DNA of 38,324 nt from positions 1 to 38,324 of the forward strand of contig PUNP01000900.1 of NCBI GenBank assembly GCA_003551785.1. The letters are read 5' to 3'. A program made the position numbers and the translations under genes. This DNA comes from Candidatus Brocadiaceae bacterium. GTDB lineage: Bacteria > Planctomycetota > Brocadiia > SM23-32. Below are positions 1 through 7,495 of the stretch, piece after piece. Each line of letters begins with the position of its first letter. Positions within the stretch are counted from its first letter, which is position 1. The notes under the pieces were generated by a model. It was not told the DNA's origin. It did no database searches and saw nothing but the letters and a program-made list of their open reading frames with translations.

Positions 1-73
1 CCAGCCAATCACTGAGTAAAGGCGGCATCAGATACATCTGATCTCGCTCAAAAGAATGGAAATTGTATCCCAT
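1..73 (-). CDS. IS1182-like transposase, N-terminal fragment (cut by window edge)
   Basis: Reading the minus strand from the ATG at 73-71 gives 24 codons before the window ends, beginning MGYNFHSFERDQ and ending MPPLLSDWL. This pattern, a short lead followed by a PP-L-x-DWL motif, is typical of the very N-terminus of IS1182-family transposases, which catalyse cut-and-paste movement of the element. The frame stays open to base 1. The upstream 120 bases lead to a terminal repeat at 194-208, the expected position for an IS end. The Shine-Dalgarno sequence is poor, as is common for transposases. Only the first 24 residues are visible, so the family call rests on a short match. Confidence 0.7.
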   Translation of the reverse strand, partial: MGYNFHSFERDQMYLMPPLLSDWL

Positions 74-208
74 GTCATAATCTCGTATAATGAGTATCTT
101 GATTAATTTTCTAAGATTATAGTACAAAAAGTAAGGCTATTGCAACCGCATTCTTGACCACCGTTTTACTGGCTATGTGACGCGCATCGGGGATTGTGCA
201 ACAGGCTC
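1..208 (-). mobile_element. End of an IS1182-like insertion sequence
   Basis: The element end is taken as the 15-base sequence at 194-208, which on the minus strand reads GAGCCTGTTGCACAA. The same 15 bases form both ends of the 109-bp MITE at 14984-15092. From 208 the element runs left through about 120 non-coding bases to the transposase start at 73 and off the window. It sits directly after a truncated vapC-like gene, so it probably inserted there. The target duplication cannot be checked because the other end lies outside the window. Confidence 0.65.
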
Positions 209-252
209 TCCAGCAATTCAATTGAATTCGCAGTACTCGTCTCTGTCCATGT

Positions 253-438
253 CTACCGCAAAGAAACCTCAAGTTTTAACCTACCCAAAGCTGCTTTTAT
301 TTGCATTCCCCATAAACTTACCGAACTCAAATAAAGCTGGTTCTGATGATCTAAAATTTTATTTTCCGCTGTTTCCGACAAATTTTCAGGAGCAGCGGAA
401 ATCCAAAGAAATACATGCGTATCGAGCAAAAGTTCCAT
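253..438 (-). pseudogene. vapC-like PIN-domain toxin, truncated
   Basis: The protein starts MELLLDTHVFLWI and carries the first half of a PIN-domain ribonuclease: the LLLDTH metal-binding Asp near residue 5, and a S-V-S-L-W-G-x-x-I-K segment where VapC proteins usually have W-E-I-x-I-K. It ends at a TAG after about 61 residues, roughly half the usual 125-135. Codons in other frames between 252 and 209 still look like damaged VapC, and the IS end begins at 208. The start was chosen because ATG at 438-436 overlaps the antitoxin stop (TAATG), a standard coupling arrangement. The missing C-terminal acidic residues and the W-G replacement suggest an inactive toxin. Confidence 0.7.
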
Positions 439-668
439 TAGTCCTCCCCCAACCAAAAAGAGTCTGGTAAAGGTTCGTCAAAATCATCAGACATGAATAC
501 CTTCCCTCTTATTATCCCCAGTTTTCTTTTTTGAACCCGGGATTCTCTAACTGATTGAAAAATCACCAACACTTCAGCATCCCCGGATTTTATCGAATCC
601 GGCGCTTTCAGATCAATATGAACTCTGCGGTCTTCCGGAATGTGAACATGTTGCTTTATTGTCTCCAT
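438..668 (-). CDS. Antitoxin of a VapBC/PhdYefM-like toxin-antitoxin pair
   Basis: This 76-residue protein ends in G-K-V-F-M-S-D-D-F-D-E-P-L-P-D-S-F, the C-terminal tail typical of small antitoxins paired with PIN-domain toxins, where the acidic FDEPL stretch wraps the toxin. The N-terminal half is a short strand-rich DNA-binding and dimerisation region of the DUF2281-like type. A GAGGAG ribosome binding site lies 6 bases before the ATG. Its stop overlaps the toxin start by one base. The antitoxin is intact although its toxin is broken, so it is an orphan, perhaps still able to neutralise related toxins or autoregulate. Confidence 0.75.
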   Translation of the reverse strand: METIKQHVHIPEDRRVHIDLKAPDSIKSGDAEVLVIFQSVRESRVQKRKLGIIRGKVFMSDDFDEPLPDSFWLGED

Positions 669-838
669 TACCGCTCCTCTTTTTCGAATTCTTGTTCTCT
701 CCGACGACTTTATAACATCCCCAAAAATTTAACTTAGCTGTTATCTTTACTCGGGTAACAACAAGTATTTCGTTTCTTTTTCATCCATATACAAGCACCC
801 TCGTGTTATCCGACCGACCTGCGAAAAAAGGGACCGAG

Positions 839-870
839 GGTAACGATTCACTGAACTCCGTTACTTTATT
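839..870 (+). repeat. Palindromic repeat family, left half only
   Basis: The sequence contains TCACTGAACTCCGTTACTTT, close to the left arm consensus CAGTGAACCMCGTTACTTYAT of the fuller copies at 25571-25652 and 32321-32385. The central hairpin and right arm are missing. Confidence 0.55.
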
Positions 871-1052
871 GTAACTGCCAATCGCGTTATTTGCAAGTGA
901 AAAAAACCCGGTATCCCTACATCCTAAACGGCTTCTTCATAACCGCAGTACTTTTTCGTGTTGGAACTGAGCATATGCGCACTGTAAGCGATCCTTTCGC
1001 GGCCGTGCCGTATCAAATGCTCGGTCGCCCGACGATTTCCTTCCTTTCATCG

Positions 1053-1083
1053 ACTCCGACACCCATTCGGTGACGGTCGGAGT
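1053..1083. repeat. Inverted repeat, possible weak terminator of the sulfatase operon
   Basis: Arms ACTCCGAC (1053-1060) and GTCGGAGT (1076-1083) are perfectly complementary over 8 bp with a 15-base loop. It lies about 140 bases past the sulfatase stop. No U-tract follows in the direction of transcription, so terminator function is uncertain. Confidence 0.35.
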
Positions 1084-1123
1084 GATAAACAGGGACGAGA
1101 CAACGCCGATGGCGTTTGTGGAA

Positions 1124-1177
1124 AGCCCCTGGTTTTAACCAGGGGTAATAAATAATACAAAGATTAATGCGCCCCGG
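1124..1177 (+). repeat. 54-bp dispersed repeat with CCCCTGG hairpin, copy 1
   Basis: It includes a hairpin with arms CCCCTGGTT and AACCAGGGG, then an A/T-rich tail ending in GCGCCCCGG. The reverse complement of 29324-29377 matches at 52 of 54 positions, so the two copies are inverted relative to each other about 28 kb apart. Confidence 0.8.
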
Positions 1178-1219
1178 CAGTGACACTGTTGCACCTGAAG
1201 TTGCGGCATTTGCTCATTA

Positions 1220-2761
1220 TTACCTTTTCGACCAAGCCCCTAGAATACAGTCCTTTGCTGTAGGCAGTTTAACTTTATCACCTGTACGCTCCTGCCATTC
1301 CTTCAGTCGACCAAGCAAATTTTTAACTATTTTATCCATATCTTTATCCCGGATAAGGTTACACCATTCCCCGGGATCATCATGTAAATTATAGAGTTCC
1401 GAGCCGAATCCCCCCGGGCTTACATTAAGTTTCCACCCCTCGGGGGAAATAACCGTTCTAATAGGGTCCTCTACAGCCGCCCACTCGGTTTCTCCATCCA
1501 CACCTTCCAAAAGACGCTCAGGCATGACCCCGTCGGCGGTGCGATCATAATTGCCAAACCCGCTGTCACTGCCATTCCATTCAATAAAAACATGATCCTC
1601 TTCTAACGACTGTGCATCAATCATCGCCGACCTCAGACTCCGGCCATGCATATGTTCTTTGGGAAAGGGTTCACCTAAAAGCTCCAGGCAAGTTGCAGTA
1701 AGATCAACCTGACTGACAGGATTTTTGAAGCGTTTACGCTTTTTACCTCCGCCCGGCACCCGGATCATAAGAGGAACCCTGACACATTCTTGATACTGAA
1801 CCATTTTATTGAGCATCCCGTGACTACCCATCATGTCGCCATGATCCGTGGTAAATACTACAATTGTTTCCTCTTCAATTCCGGAATTTTCAATGGCCGT
1901 CAGGATATCTCCAATCGCGGCATCAACCATGCTGACAAGCCCCCAGTAATTTGCGATTAATCTTTTCCAATGGGCCTCGGTTTTTAAGGGAAATTCAACT
2001 TCCGGAGCTGTTGTTATTTCCGATTGAATATTCTGAAGCCGTCCAAAACCATAACGCTTCCATGCCTCGTAGAATAGACGATATTTCAAATGCTGATCAG
2101 GTCCCGGCCGGGCCTCAAAATTGCTCGGAAGGGGAACATCTTCGGGATCGTACTGGTCATTACGAGGGCCGTAGAAAGGCATATGTGGTTCAAGAAAATT
2201 GGCATAAACCACAAAAGGATGGCTTTTATTTTTGGAAATATACTCTGCAGTTTTACGTCCGACAAACCTGGCTTTAGTAAACTGTTCTGACATGCAGGCA
2301 ACGGTACTTCTTGTTGTAACCGGTGGAAAACCCTGCGCTACAAGGTACTTTTTGTAATCACTCCAGGTGTTTGGATCGCGCCCTTCAGAATAATAAGGAT
2401 GATATCCGTCTTCAGTACCGACCCACTCATCAAAACCATGCTGAGCAAACAGCTCATCGCCGATATGCCACTTGCCGATATGAGCAGTTGCGTATTTCCC
2501 TTGGGGGAGATATTCCGGCAGACACCGGACGTCGGGCGATAGCGAACGGGTATTTGTAAAGCAGTTATTTGCATGAGGGTAAAGACCGGTAAGGATTGAA
2601 GAACGTGCAGGAGTACACACCGCTTGAGTGCAATAGGCATTATCAAAGATAACACTTTCCCCCGCAAGACGGTTCAGGGTCGGTGTCTCAATGAGATGGT
2701 TGCCGTATGCCGCCATGGTATCGGCACGCTGTTCATCTGTATAAATAAATACAAGATTCAT
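1220..2761 (-). CDS. Sulfatase (arylsulfatase A-like, formylglycine type)
   Basis: This 513-residue protein hydrolyses sulfate esters, most likely on a glycan fragment. The signature C49-T-P-A-R53 contains the Cys converted to formylglycine. Metal and substrate residues are recognisable: TDEQRAD at 8-14, GKWH at 96-99, E-P-H-M-P-F at 191-196 and T-T-D-H-G-D at 304-309. Length matches the S1 family. There is no signal peptide, unlike the DUF4838 proteins, so it probably acts in the cytoplasm on imported oligosaccharides or is exported another way. It starts 4 bases after the stop of the upstream DUF4838 gene, so the two are cotranscribed. An anaerobic-type or FGE maturase is needed but is not in the window. 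The ATG at 2761 is the first Met in frame. Confidence 0.93.
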   Translation of the reverse strand: MNLVFIYTDEQRADTMAAYGNHLIETPTLNRLAGESVIFDNAYCTQAVCTPARSSILTGLYPHANNCFTNTRSLSPDVRCLPEYLPQGKYATAHIGKWHIGDELFAQHGFDEWVGTEDGYHPYYSEGRDPNTWSDYKKYLVAQGFPPVTTRSTVACMSEQFTKARFVGRKTAEYISKNKSHPFVVYANFLEPHMPFYGPRNDQYDPEDVPLPSNFEARPGPDQHLKYRLFYEAWKRYGFGRLQNIQSEITTAPEVEFPLKTEAHWKRLIANYWGLVSMVDAAIGDILTAIENSGIEEETIVVFTTDHGDMMGSHGMLNKMVQYQECVRVPLMIRVPGGGKKRKRFKNPVSQVDLTATCLELLGEPFPKEHMHGRSLRSAMIDAQSLEEDHVFIEWNGSDSGFGNYDRTADGVMPERLLEGVDGETEWAAVEDPIRTVISPEGWKLNVSPGGFGSELYNLHDDPGEWCNLIRDKDMDKIVKNLLGRLKEWQERTGDKVKLPTAKDCILGAWSKR

Positions 2762-2765
2762 ATCA

Positions 2766-5102
2766 TCACTCGTCTGATCCCGGCACGTAGAACATGGCGG
2801 GCCCTACCAATCCGCCCACTCCAACCTCTCCCGTACGGTTCCGGGATGTAAGTACCGTAACCACGTTTTCGCTGCCGTAACGCAGCACCCCGGCCACATC
2901 AAATTGAAAGGGACGGAAAGACGAGCCAAAGGCATGCAGATCCCATTCGGCTCCGTCATGGTTGCCGCCCACATATTTCCCATTTATCCAGACATCCGCG
3001 GTGTCGTTAACCCCGGCAAACCACACATGCACGTCCCGGCCCTCGTATTCGGCCGGCACAACGACGCTCTGACGATACCATGCATCTGCATAGTAATGGT
3101 GCAGTCCCTGCCGGGACCAGGGTATGTCCGTGCGAATTCGCTGCCAGTTGGCGCCGCTGTCAACGGGCAGATGGTACCCCGCATACCGCCCCCATTGCTC
3201 CGCGTCCAGAATGAAATCCCATTCGTGATCGAAACGCGCCACGATCTCGCCCTGACCCCGCCCGGTGGATTCATCATGCCGCTCGGCGGGAACCTCAACA
3301 AAACGCCGGAACAGATTACGCGAATGACGTGGGAAAAGCATGGGATACTCGAATTCCTCCAGCAGCGCGTCACGCAGAGAACGCGCACGCTCCATGTGCT
3401 CCCTCTCGGCCACAAAATCAAAATCATCACGCGCAGCACGCGAGGCGCAATAGGCGTCCAGAAACTCCATCATCCGGCGCATGATTTCAACACGCTCAGC
3501 ATACACATCATCGGCCTGTTCCCGGGCCGCGTCCAGATACTCCCAAGCCGCAGAGCGCCACTGTGCATCGTAAATATGGGGAACATCCCATACGCTGCCG
3601 GCATGGAAATCCCCGTCGCGCATCCGGTGATCCAGATGCTCGTGGTAGGCCTTCATATGCTCGGATGCCGGGCCATAGAACTTCTCGTAAAACTCCTCCA
3701 GCAGGGCGTCAACGTCCGTGGTATGATCCCAGAACAATTTCAGCGTGACGTACATCGTCGGATGATGCGCCGCCCACGCATCGGAGGGCCCGCCCGTCCA
3801 GCGGGTCACGCCCCGCTCACGAACCGCCGGTATCTCCTCGCGCACGCGATGAACCATCGAAAAAGGGAAGCCGGGTTCGGCCAGGTTGACCAGATACGCA
3901 TACCAGGACACATCGTCCGGGTCCAGATGCTCCAGCCAGTCGTCCAGCACCAGCACAGGCTGGTTCGATTCGGTGCAGACCGGATTGTTCGGCCCATGCC
4001 GACGGCAGACGTGGATAGGCGCCAGGGTAATGGCGATGTTTTCATGCGGCTCCACACGCACCGGCGGAAGCATATGCTGATGGTAGGCAAAAAAACCGAA
4101 CCGCACGTCCGGGTAATCGTCCTCAAGCGCCTCGGCCAGATGGTTGATGAACCAGATGAAACGGTCAGAATAGGACGGCTCGGGGCCGGCAAACGGCGTG
4201 GAGAACGGCGGGTCCAGCGCCCGACAATGCTCGCACTCGCAATGTCCCCGGCCGTCGTTGGGGTTGACCCGCGATACCACCTCCATGTCGGGATTGTCCC
4301 GCAGCATCTCCCGGATAGTGTCCAGAGCGATTTGGAAGACTTCGTTTTCCTCCAGAACGTCCGTAGAATTGGTCAGGCAAAGCTGCCTCATCTGCCTTTC
4401 GCCATCGACCAGCGCGAAATACTCAGGATTCTCCTCGAACAGGCGCTGGCGAACCCGGCGTGGAAAGAAACCCTCCATGCCGTGACCGGAGAAACGCATA
4501 CCGCCGGAGGCGCGCAGCCGCCGGTTCCATTCACCCGCCGCTTCATGACGGGAGCCGGGACGGCCGATGAAGGAGGGAACCTGTACCGTCTCCTGCGGCT
4601 TCAGATAAAGGGAGTCCGACTCCGGCAGCACCCGTCCGATTTCACCGGGCATGTACCAGCGCACCCCGAGTTGTTCCAGCAGCTCGCAGGCCGCCGCCAG
4701 GGTGCCGTCCGGTGACAGTCCCCGCAGTTGAACATCACCCCCCTCTTCCACTGCCAGCGCGAAGCCCCAGGGGTCGTCGCCCTGTTCCCGCACGAGGTCG
4801 TCCAGAGCTGAATCGGCAGCCCTTCCCACACGTATAGCAAGCAGATCGTCGGGAACGGCTCCGTCTATGACCGGCATTTCGGCCCCGGTAATCAACTGTA
4901 TATGCTCCACGAGTTCATCCGCCGCCTGCTGCTCGCCTTCTTCCGGATCCTCAGGCAGAACGATGACTGCGCGGCTCTCGCCTCCGTCAACCAGAACGAA
5001 TTCCGCGTAAGCGCATACGGTCAACGAAAGCACTGACACGAAACATGCGAAAAAAAACGGCACTAAACGACGCCTGCACAACGTCCTTTTCAGATAACTC
5101 AT
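2766..5102 (-). CDS. Exported DUF4838 protein, class 1 (GH67-N-like + DUF4838 + GH2-type jelly-roll)
   Basis: This 778-residue protein has a signal peptide (about 1-33, ending A-Y-A). A GH67 N-terminal-like alpha/beta domain follows (about 35-160, with A-A-D-E-L-V-E-H and L-L-E-Q-L-G-V-R-W-Y-M-P-G). The DUF4838 core contains ENPEYFALVDGE near 224, NDGRGHCECEHC with Cys288, Cys290 and Cys293, and CRRHGPNNPVC at 366-376. The last ~130 residues look like a GH2-type sugar-binding jelly-roll (W-Y-R-Q-S, H-V-W-F-A-G-V, D-V-W-I-N-G). DUF4838 is uncharacterised; kinship to alpha-glucuronidase N-domains suggests a glycan-active enzyme, which is inference. AGGAGG precedes the ATG. A palindromic repeat lies 31 bp upstream. 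It forms an operon with the sulfatase. Confidence 0.92.
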   Translation of the reverse strand: MSYLKRTLCRRRLVPFFFACFVSVLSLTVCAYAEFVLVDGGESRAVIVLPEDPEEGEQQAADELVEHIQLITGAEMPVIDGAVPDDLLAIRVGRAADSALDDLVREQGDDPWGFALAVEEGGDVQLRGLSPDGTLAAACELLEQLGVRWYMPGEIGRVLPESDSLYLKPQETVQVPSFIGRPGSRHEAAGEWNRRLRASGGMRFSGHGMEGFFPRRVRQRLFEENPEYFALVDGERQMRQLCLTNSTDVLEENEVFQIALDTIREMLRDNPDMEVVSRVNPNDGRGHCECEHCRALDPPFSTPFAGPEPSYSDRFIWFINHLAEALEDDYPDVRFGFFAYHQHMLPPVRVEPHENIAITLAPIHVCRRHGPNNPVCTESNQPVLVLDDWLEHLDPDDVSWYAYLVNLAEPGFPFSMVHRVREEIPAVRERGVTRWTGGPSDAWAAHHPTMYVTLKLFWDHTTDVDALLEEFYEKFYGPASEHMKAYHEHLDHRMRDGDFHAGSVWDVPHIYDAQWRSAAWEYLDAAREQADDVYAERVEIMRRMMEFLDAYCASRAARDDFDFVAEREHMERARSLRDALLEEFEYPMLFPRHSRNLFRRFVEVPAERHDESTGRGQGEIVARFDHEWDFILDAEQWGRYAGYHLPVDSGANWQRIRTDIPWSRQGLHHYYADAWYRQSVVVPAEYEGRDVHVWFAGVNDTADVWINGKYVGGNHDGAEWDLHAFGSSFRPFQFDVAGVLRYGSENVVTVLTSRNRTGEVGVGGLVGPAMFYVPGSDE

Positions 5103-5132
5103 CAGTTTCCTCCTGTGTTAAAAGGTAGATAT

Positions 5133-5206
5133 TAAGTGAACCACGTTGTTTTCTCACCACCGTGCCCTGTGCCGGTGGTGATTTTACGTGGTTTACTGAG
5201 TACTTA
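5133..5206 (+). repeat. Palindromic repeat family, full copy
   Basis: A central hairpin has arms CACCACCG and CGGTGGTG around the loop TGCCCTGTGC. Outer arms are AAGTGAACCACGT on the left and ACGTGGTTTACT on the right, ending GTACTTAC. It lies 31 bp upstream of the DUF4838 start codon at 5102, so it may be in the 5' leader or overlap the promoter. Confidence 0.8.
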
Positions 5207-5232
5207 CATTAAAAGAATAAAAACATCTGTTG

Positions 5233-6318
5233 CTATTGCCGGCGAATAAGCCTTGATATATACCTCACCCTTTCGATATCGGCTTCAGGCATCACGTTGT
5301 CGGCCACCGCAAGTATTACTCTTCGCCCGCTTATCTTCTCCATAATATTATGAACCATCTTTTTAAACATTTTTTCGTCGTAAAGGCTCGGGCACAGAAT
5401 AGTGGAAGGGATGCCTCCCCAAATCACTATATCATCTCCCCACACTTCAAATGCTTTTTCAATAGTCACCGGGACCATTGGGTAGGAACAAAAACAATCC
5501 GCCACATGTACGCCGGCCTTTTTTATCAGCTCAAGAAGCCGGCTTGCATCTGCATCCTGATGGATCGCCACCCATTTTTTTTGTCTTTCCATCTCATCAC
5601 AGAAACCCTGAAGATATGGCAAGACATATTCCTCGAATAAAGGTGGAGGGGTCATTTGTGAATCGAAATGCTTTCCGTGTAAAAACAATTTCCCGGGAGA
5701 ACCTGATATAACTTCCTGTAACTGATCATGATTGCGGCATATCACTTCATGAAGACTATCTATGCGGCTTCTGTTATCTGCCAGTTCGTAGTATGCACGG
5801 TTGTAGCCGATAAGCTCCCTTAATATGAGTGCTATTGGCACATCAACGTTATTGCAGAGGGGCAGCGCCCTTTTACCGACCTCTTTCTCATATGCCAGGT
5901 AATCTTCATCCCGTTCTTCATATTTGAGATTGCTGTAGAAACATTCCATCAATTCATAGTCTTTATCGCTTTTTATGAAATGTTCTATCTTAACACTTTG
6001 CATTTCATTTGGATCATCCCTGTATCTTTCCACAAGGACTCCTTTCGGGGTGGTTATCGTCTTTGATAGGACATTATCCTTCTTTTCATAAGTTATCTCA
6101 CAGTTTTTGTATATCTCTTCATAGACTTTACCATTTCTGGCGGACATATCGGCGCCAATATCAATTCTTATTTCCTCCAGGGTCTTGTTTTTATACTTTT
6201 CGGGGAGCGACCCGCGGCAGGTATGGTAATCAAACCATATATCCAGCCTCGGAGTCCATGGGATACGATCTGGATTTTCTCCTTTTAGAACGGCTAAAAA
6301 GCGCTCTTTTCCGGTCAT
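5233..6318 (-). CDS. Uroporphyrinogen decarboxylase (URO-D) family protein
   Basis: This 361-residue protein begins MTGKERFLAVLKGENPDRIP, the standard opening of the URO-D superfamily, and ends with the family's G-D-D-I-V-I-W-G-G-I and D-N-V-M-P-E segments. The family includes HemE and also corrinoid methyltransferases of the MtaA/CmuA type. The absence of other haem genes and the catabolic surroundings favour a methyltransfer or other catabolic role, though the substrate cannot be assigned. It is visibly richer in A/T than the DUF4838 genes on both sides, suggesting separate acquisition. It begins 41 bases after the abrupt end of the neighbouring DUF4838 pseudogene, so it may have arrived with the event that cut that gene. 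The ribosome binding site is weak. Confidence 0.85.
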   Translation of the reverse strand: MTGKERFLAVLKGENPDRIPWTPRLDIWFDYHTCRGSLPEKYKNKTLEEIRIDIGADMSARNGKVYEEIYKNCEITYEKKDNVLSKTITTPKGVLVERYRDDPNEMQSVKIEHFIKSDKDYELMECFYSNLKYEERDEDYLAYEKEVGKRALPLCNNVDVPIALILRELIGYNRAYYELADNRSRIDSLHEVICRNHDQLQEVISGSPGKLFLHGKHFDSQMTPPPLFEEYVLPYLQGFCDEMERQKKWVAIHQDADASRLLELIKKAGVHVADCFCSYPMVPVTIEKAFEVWGDDIVIWGGIPSTILCPSLYDEKMFKKMVHNIMEKISGRRVILAVADNVMPEADIERVRYISRLIRRQ

Positions 6319-6359
6319 TTATTATCTCGCAGAAAGTGTATAAAATAAAACTCTGTTGA

Positions 6360-7402
6360 TCAATAATCGTCCTCAAGCTCTTCAAGGACTCTGTTGATAA
6401 ACCACACGTAACGGTCAGTCCATGACGGTAGGGGCGTTGCCAGAGGCGTGGTGACGTAATCGGGCGGATCCAGGGCGCGGCAGTCCTCGCACATACAAGC
6501 AAGGCGGGTGCCGTCATGGGGGCCGCCGTGGATTATCCTTCTCGTATCCGAAGGCGCTTCATCGGCATCAAGCCGCTGACGTATGGCTCGGGCCACCAGT
6601 TCGATCACATACGGATTGGATACGCAGAGCTGGCGTCCACCCCGTTCACCGTCTTCACACAGGGCATAATATTCGGGGTGCTTGTCCCTAAGCTGCCTGT
6701 GATTCATACCATCGGGTTTTGGAAAACCGTGCCGGCCATGACGTCTGCCAAGGCCACCGAGCCGCGAGCGGTCGATGTAATCCGTACAGGGGCATCGGCG
6801 GGGCGGTGTGCGGTTTACAAACGACGGCACCTGGATCGTCTGCTGGAGAGAAAGTGCGATCGTCGATTTCTCGGGGATCACGCGCCCGTATTTGCCGGGC
6901 ATGTACCACCTCACGCCGAGCTGTTCCAGAAGCTCGTATGCGGCCGTGCGCGTGCCCTCGTGCCCCATGCCGCCGCGTAGCTGGATGGCGCCTTCTTCCG
7001 CCCAAAGTGCAAAAGCAAACGTATCCTCGCCCTGCTTGAGCCTGTAGTCGATCTCCCAGTGCGGGCGCTCCTCGGCCTGGCGCTGCATCACTTTCTCTGC
7101 CAGACCGTCGTCCGCCGCGGCGCCTATCAGGATCGGCAGAAGCCCGTCGGTATCCTCGCCCTCGGTTATAACCGGAAGTTCCGCTCCGCTCATAACCCGG
7201 ATGTGCTCGACCAATTCATTGGCGGCCTGTCGCTCGCCCTCCAGGGGGCGTCGGGCAGAACGATGACCGCACGGCTCTCGCCATTTTCCACCAGAGCAAC
7301 ATCTGCAAAAGCACAGACGGTCAAAAGCGCCGCTGATACAAAAAACACGAAAAGTGTCAACATAACATGACACCTGCACAACGTATTTATTTGATTGTCC
7401 AT
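6360..7402 (-). pseudogene. DUF4838 class 1 pseudogene, frameshifted and lacking its C-terminal half
   Basis: The start at 7402 (MDNQINTLCRCHVM) has a strong AGGAGAAGG site and a signal peptide ending CAFA, then VENGESRAVIVLPDAP. Near 7243-7252 the frame breaks, and homology resumes in another frame as EGERQAANELVEHIRV. This continues with very close similarity to the paralogue at 10487-12865 through ACMCEDCRALDPPD. It stops at 6360 right after YVWFINRVLEELEDDY, where intact paralogues continue for about 440 residues. A fragment of about 350 residues without the core's second half or jelly-roll is unlikely to work. The frameshift could be a sequencing error, but the 3' truncation could not be. 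Confidence 0.88.
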
Positions 7403-7472
7403 CAACCTTCTCCTATGTGAAAAAGACGAAAAGACTCTCTCCATTGCTAACTCTATTGCTCAAGAATCGCAA

Positions 7473-7495
7473 ATATTCAGTGAATACCGTTTACT
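7473..7495 (+). repeat. Degenerate half copy of the palindromic repeat family (tentative)
   Basis: TATTCAGTGAATACCGTTTA resembles the left arm of the family (TATTCAGTGAACCACGTTAC). It lies about 70 bases upstream of the pseudogene start at 7402 and touches the 3' end of the next DUF4838 gene. Confidence 0.3.

Larger units (their letters stand above)
669..1219. other. Intergenic region with repeats, no gene seen
   Basis: No convincing coding sequence was found. The region holds a half copy of the palindromic repeat family (839-870), an 8-bp-stem inverted repeat (1053-1083), and a 54-bp repeat whose partner is at 29324-29377 in the opposite orientation. It separates the 3' end of the sulfatase operon from the toxin-antitoxin remnant. 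Confidence 0.6.

Noticed and set aside
2904..4715. Long open frame on the plus strand (603 codons)
   Set aside because: It runs antisense to a DUF4838 gene with a clear signal peptide and domains. Its translation resembles no protein family and it has no good ribosome binding site; it results from codon bias.
5233..6318. HemE of haem synthesis
   Set aside because: No other haem gene is near, and the sequence and setting fit the broader URO-D/methyltransferase group better.
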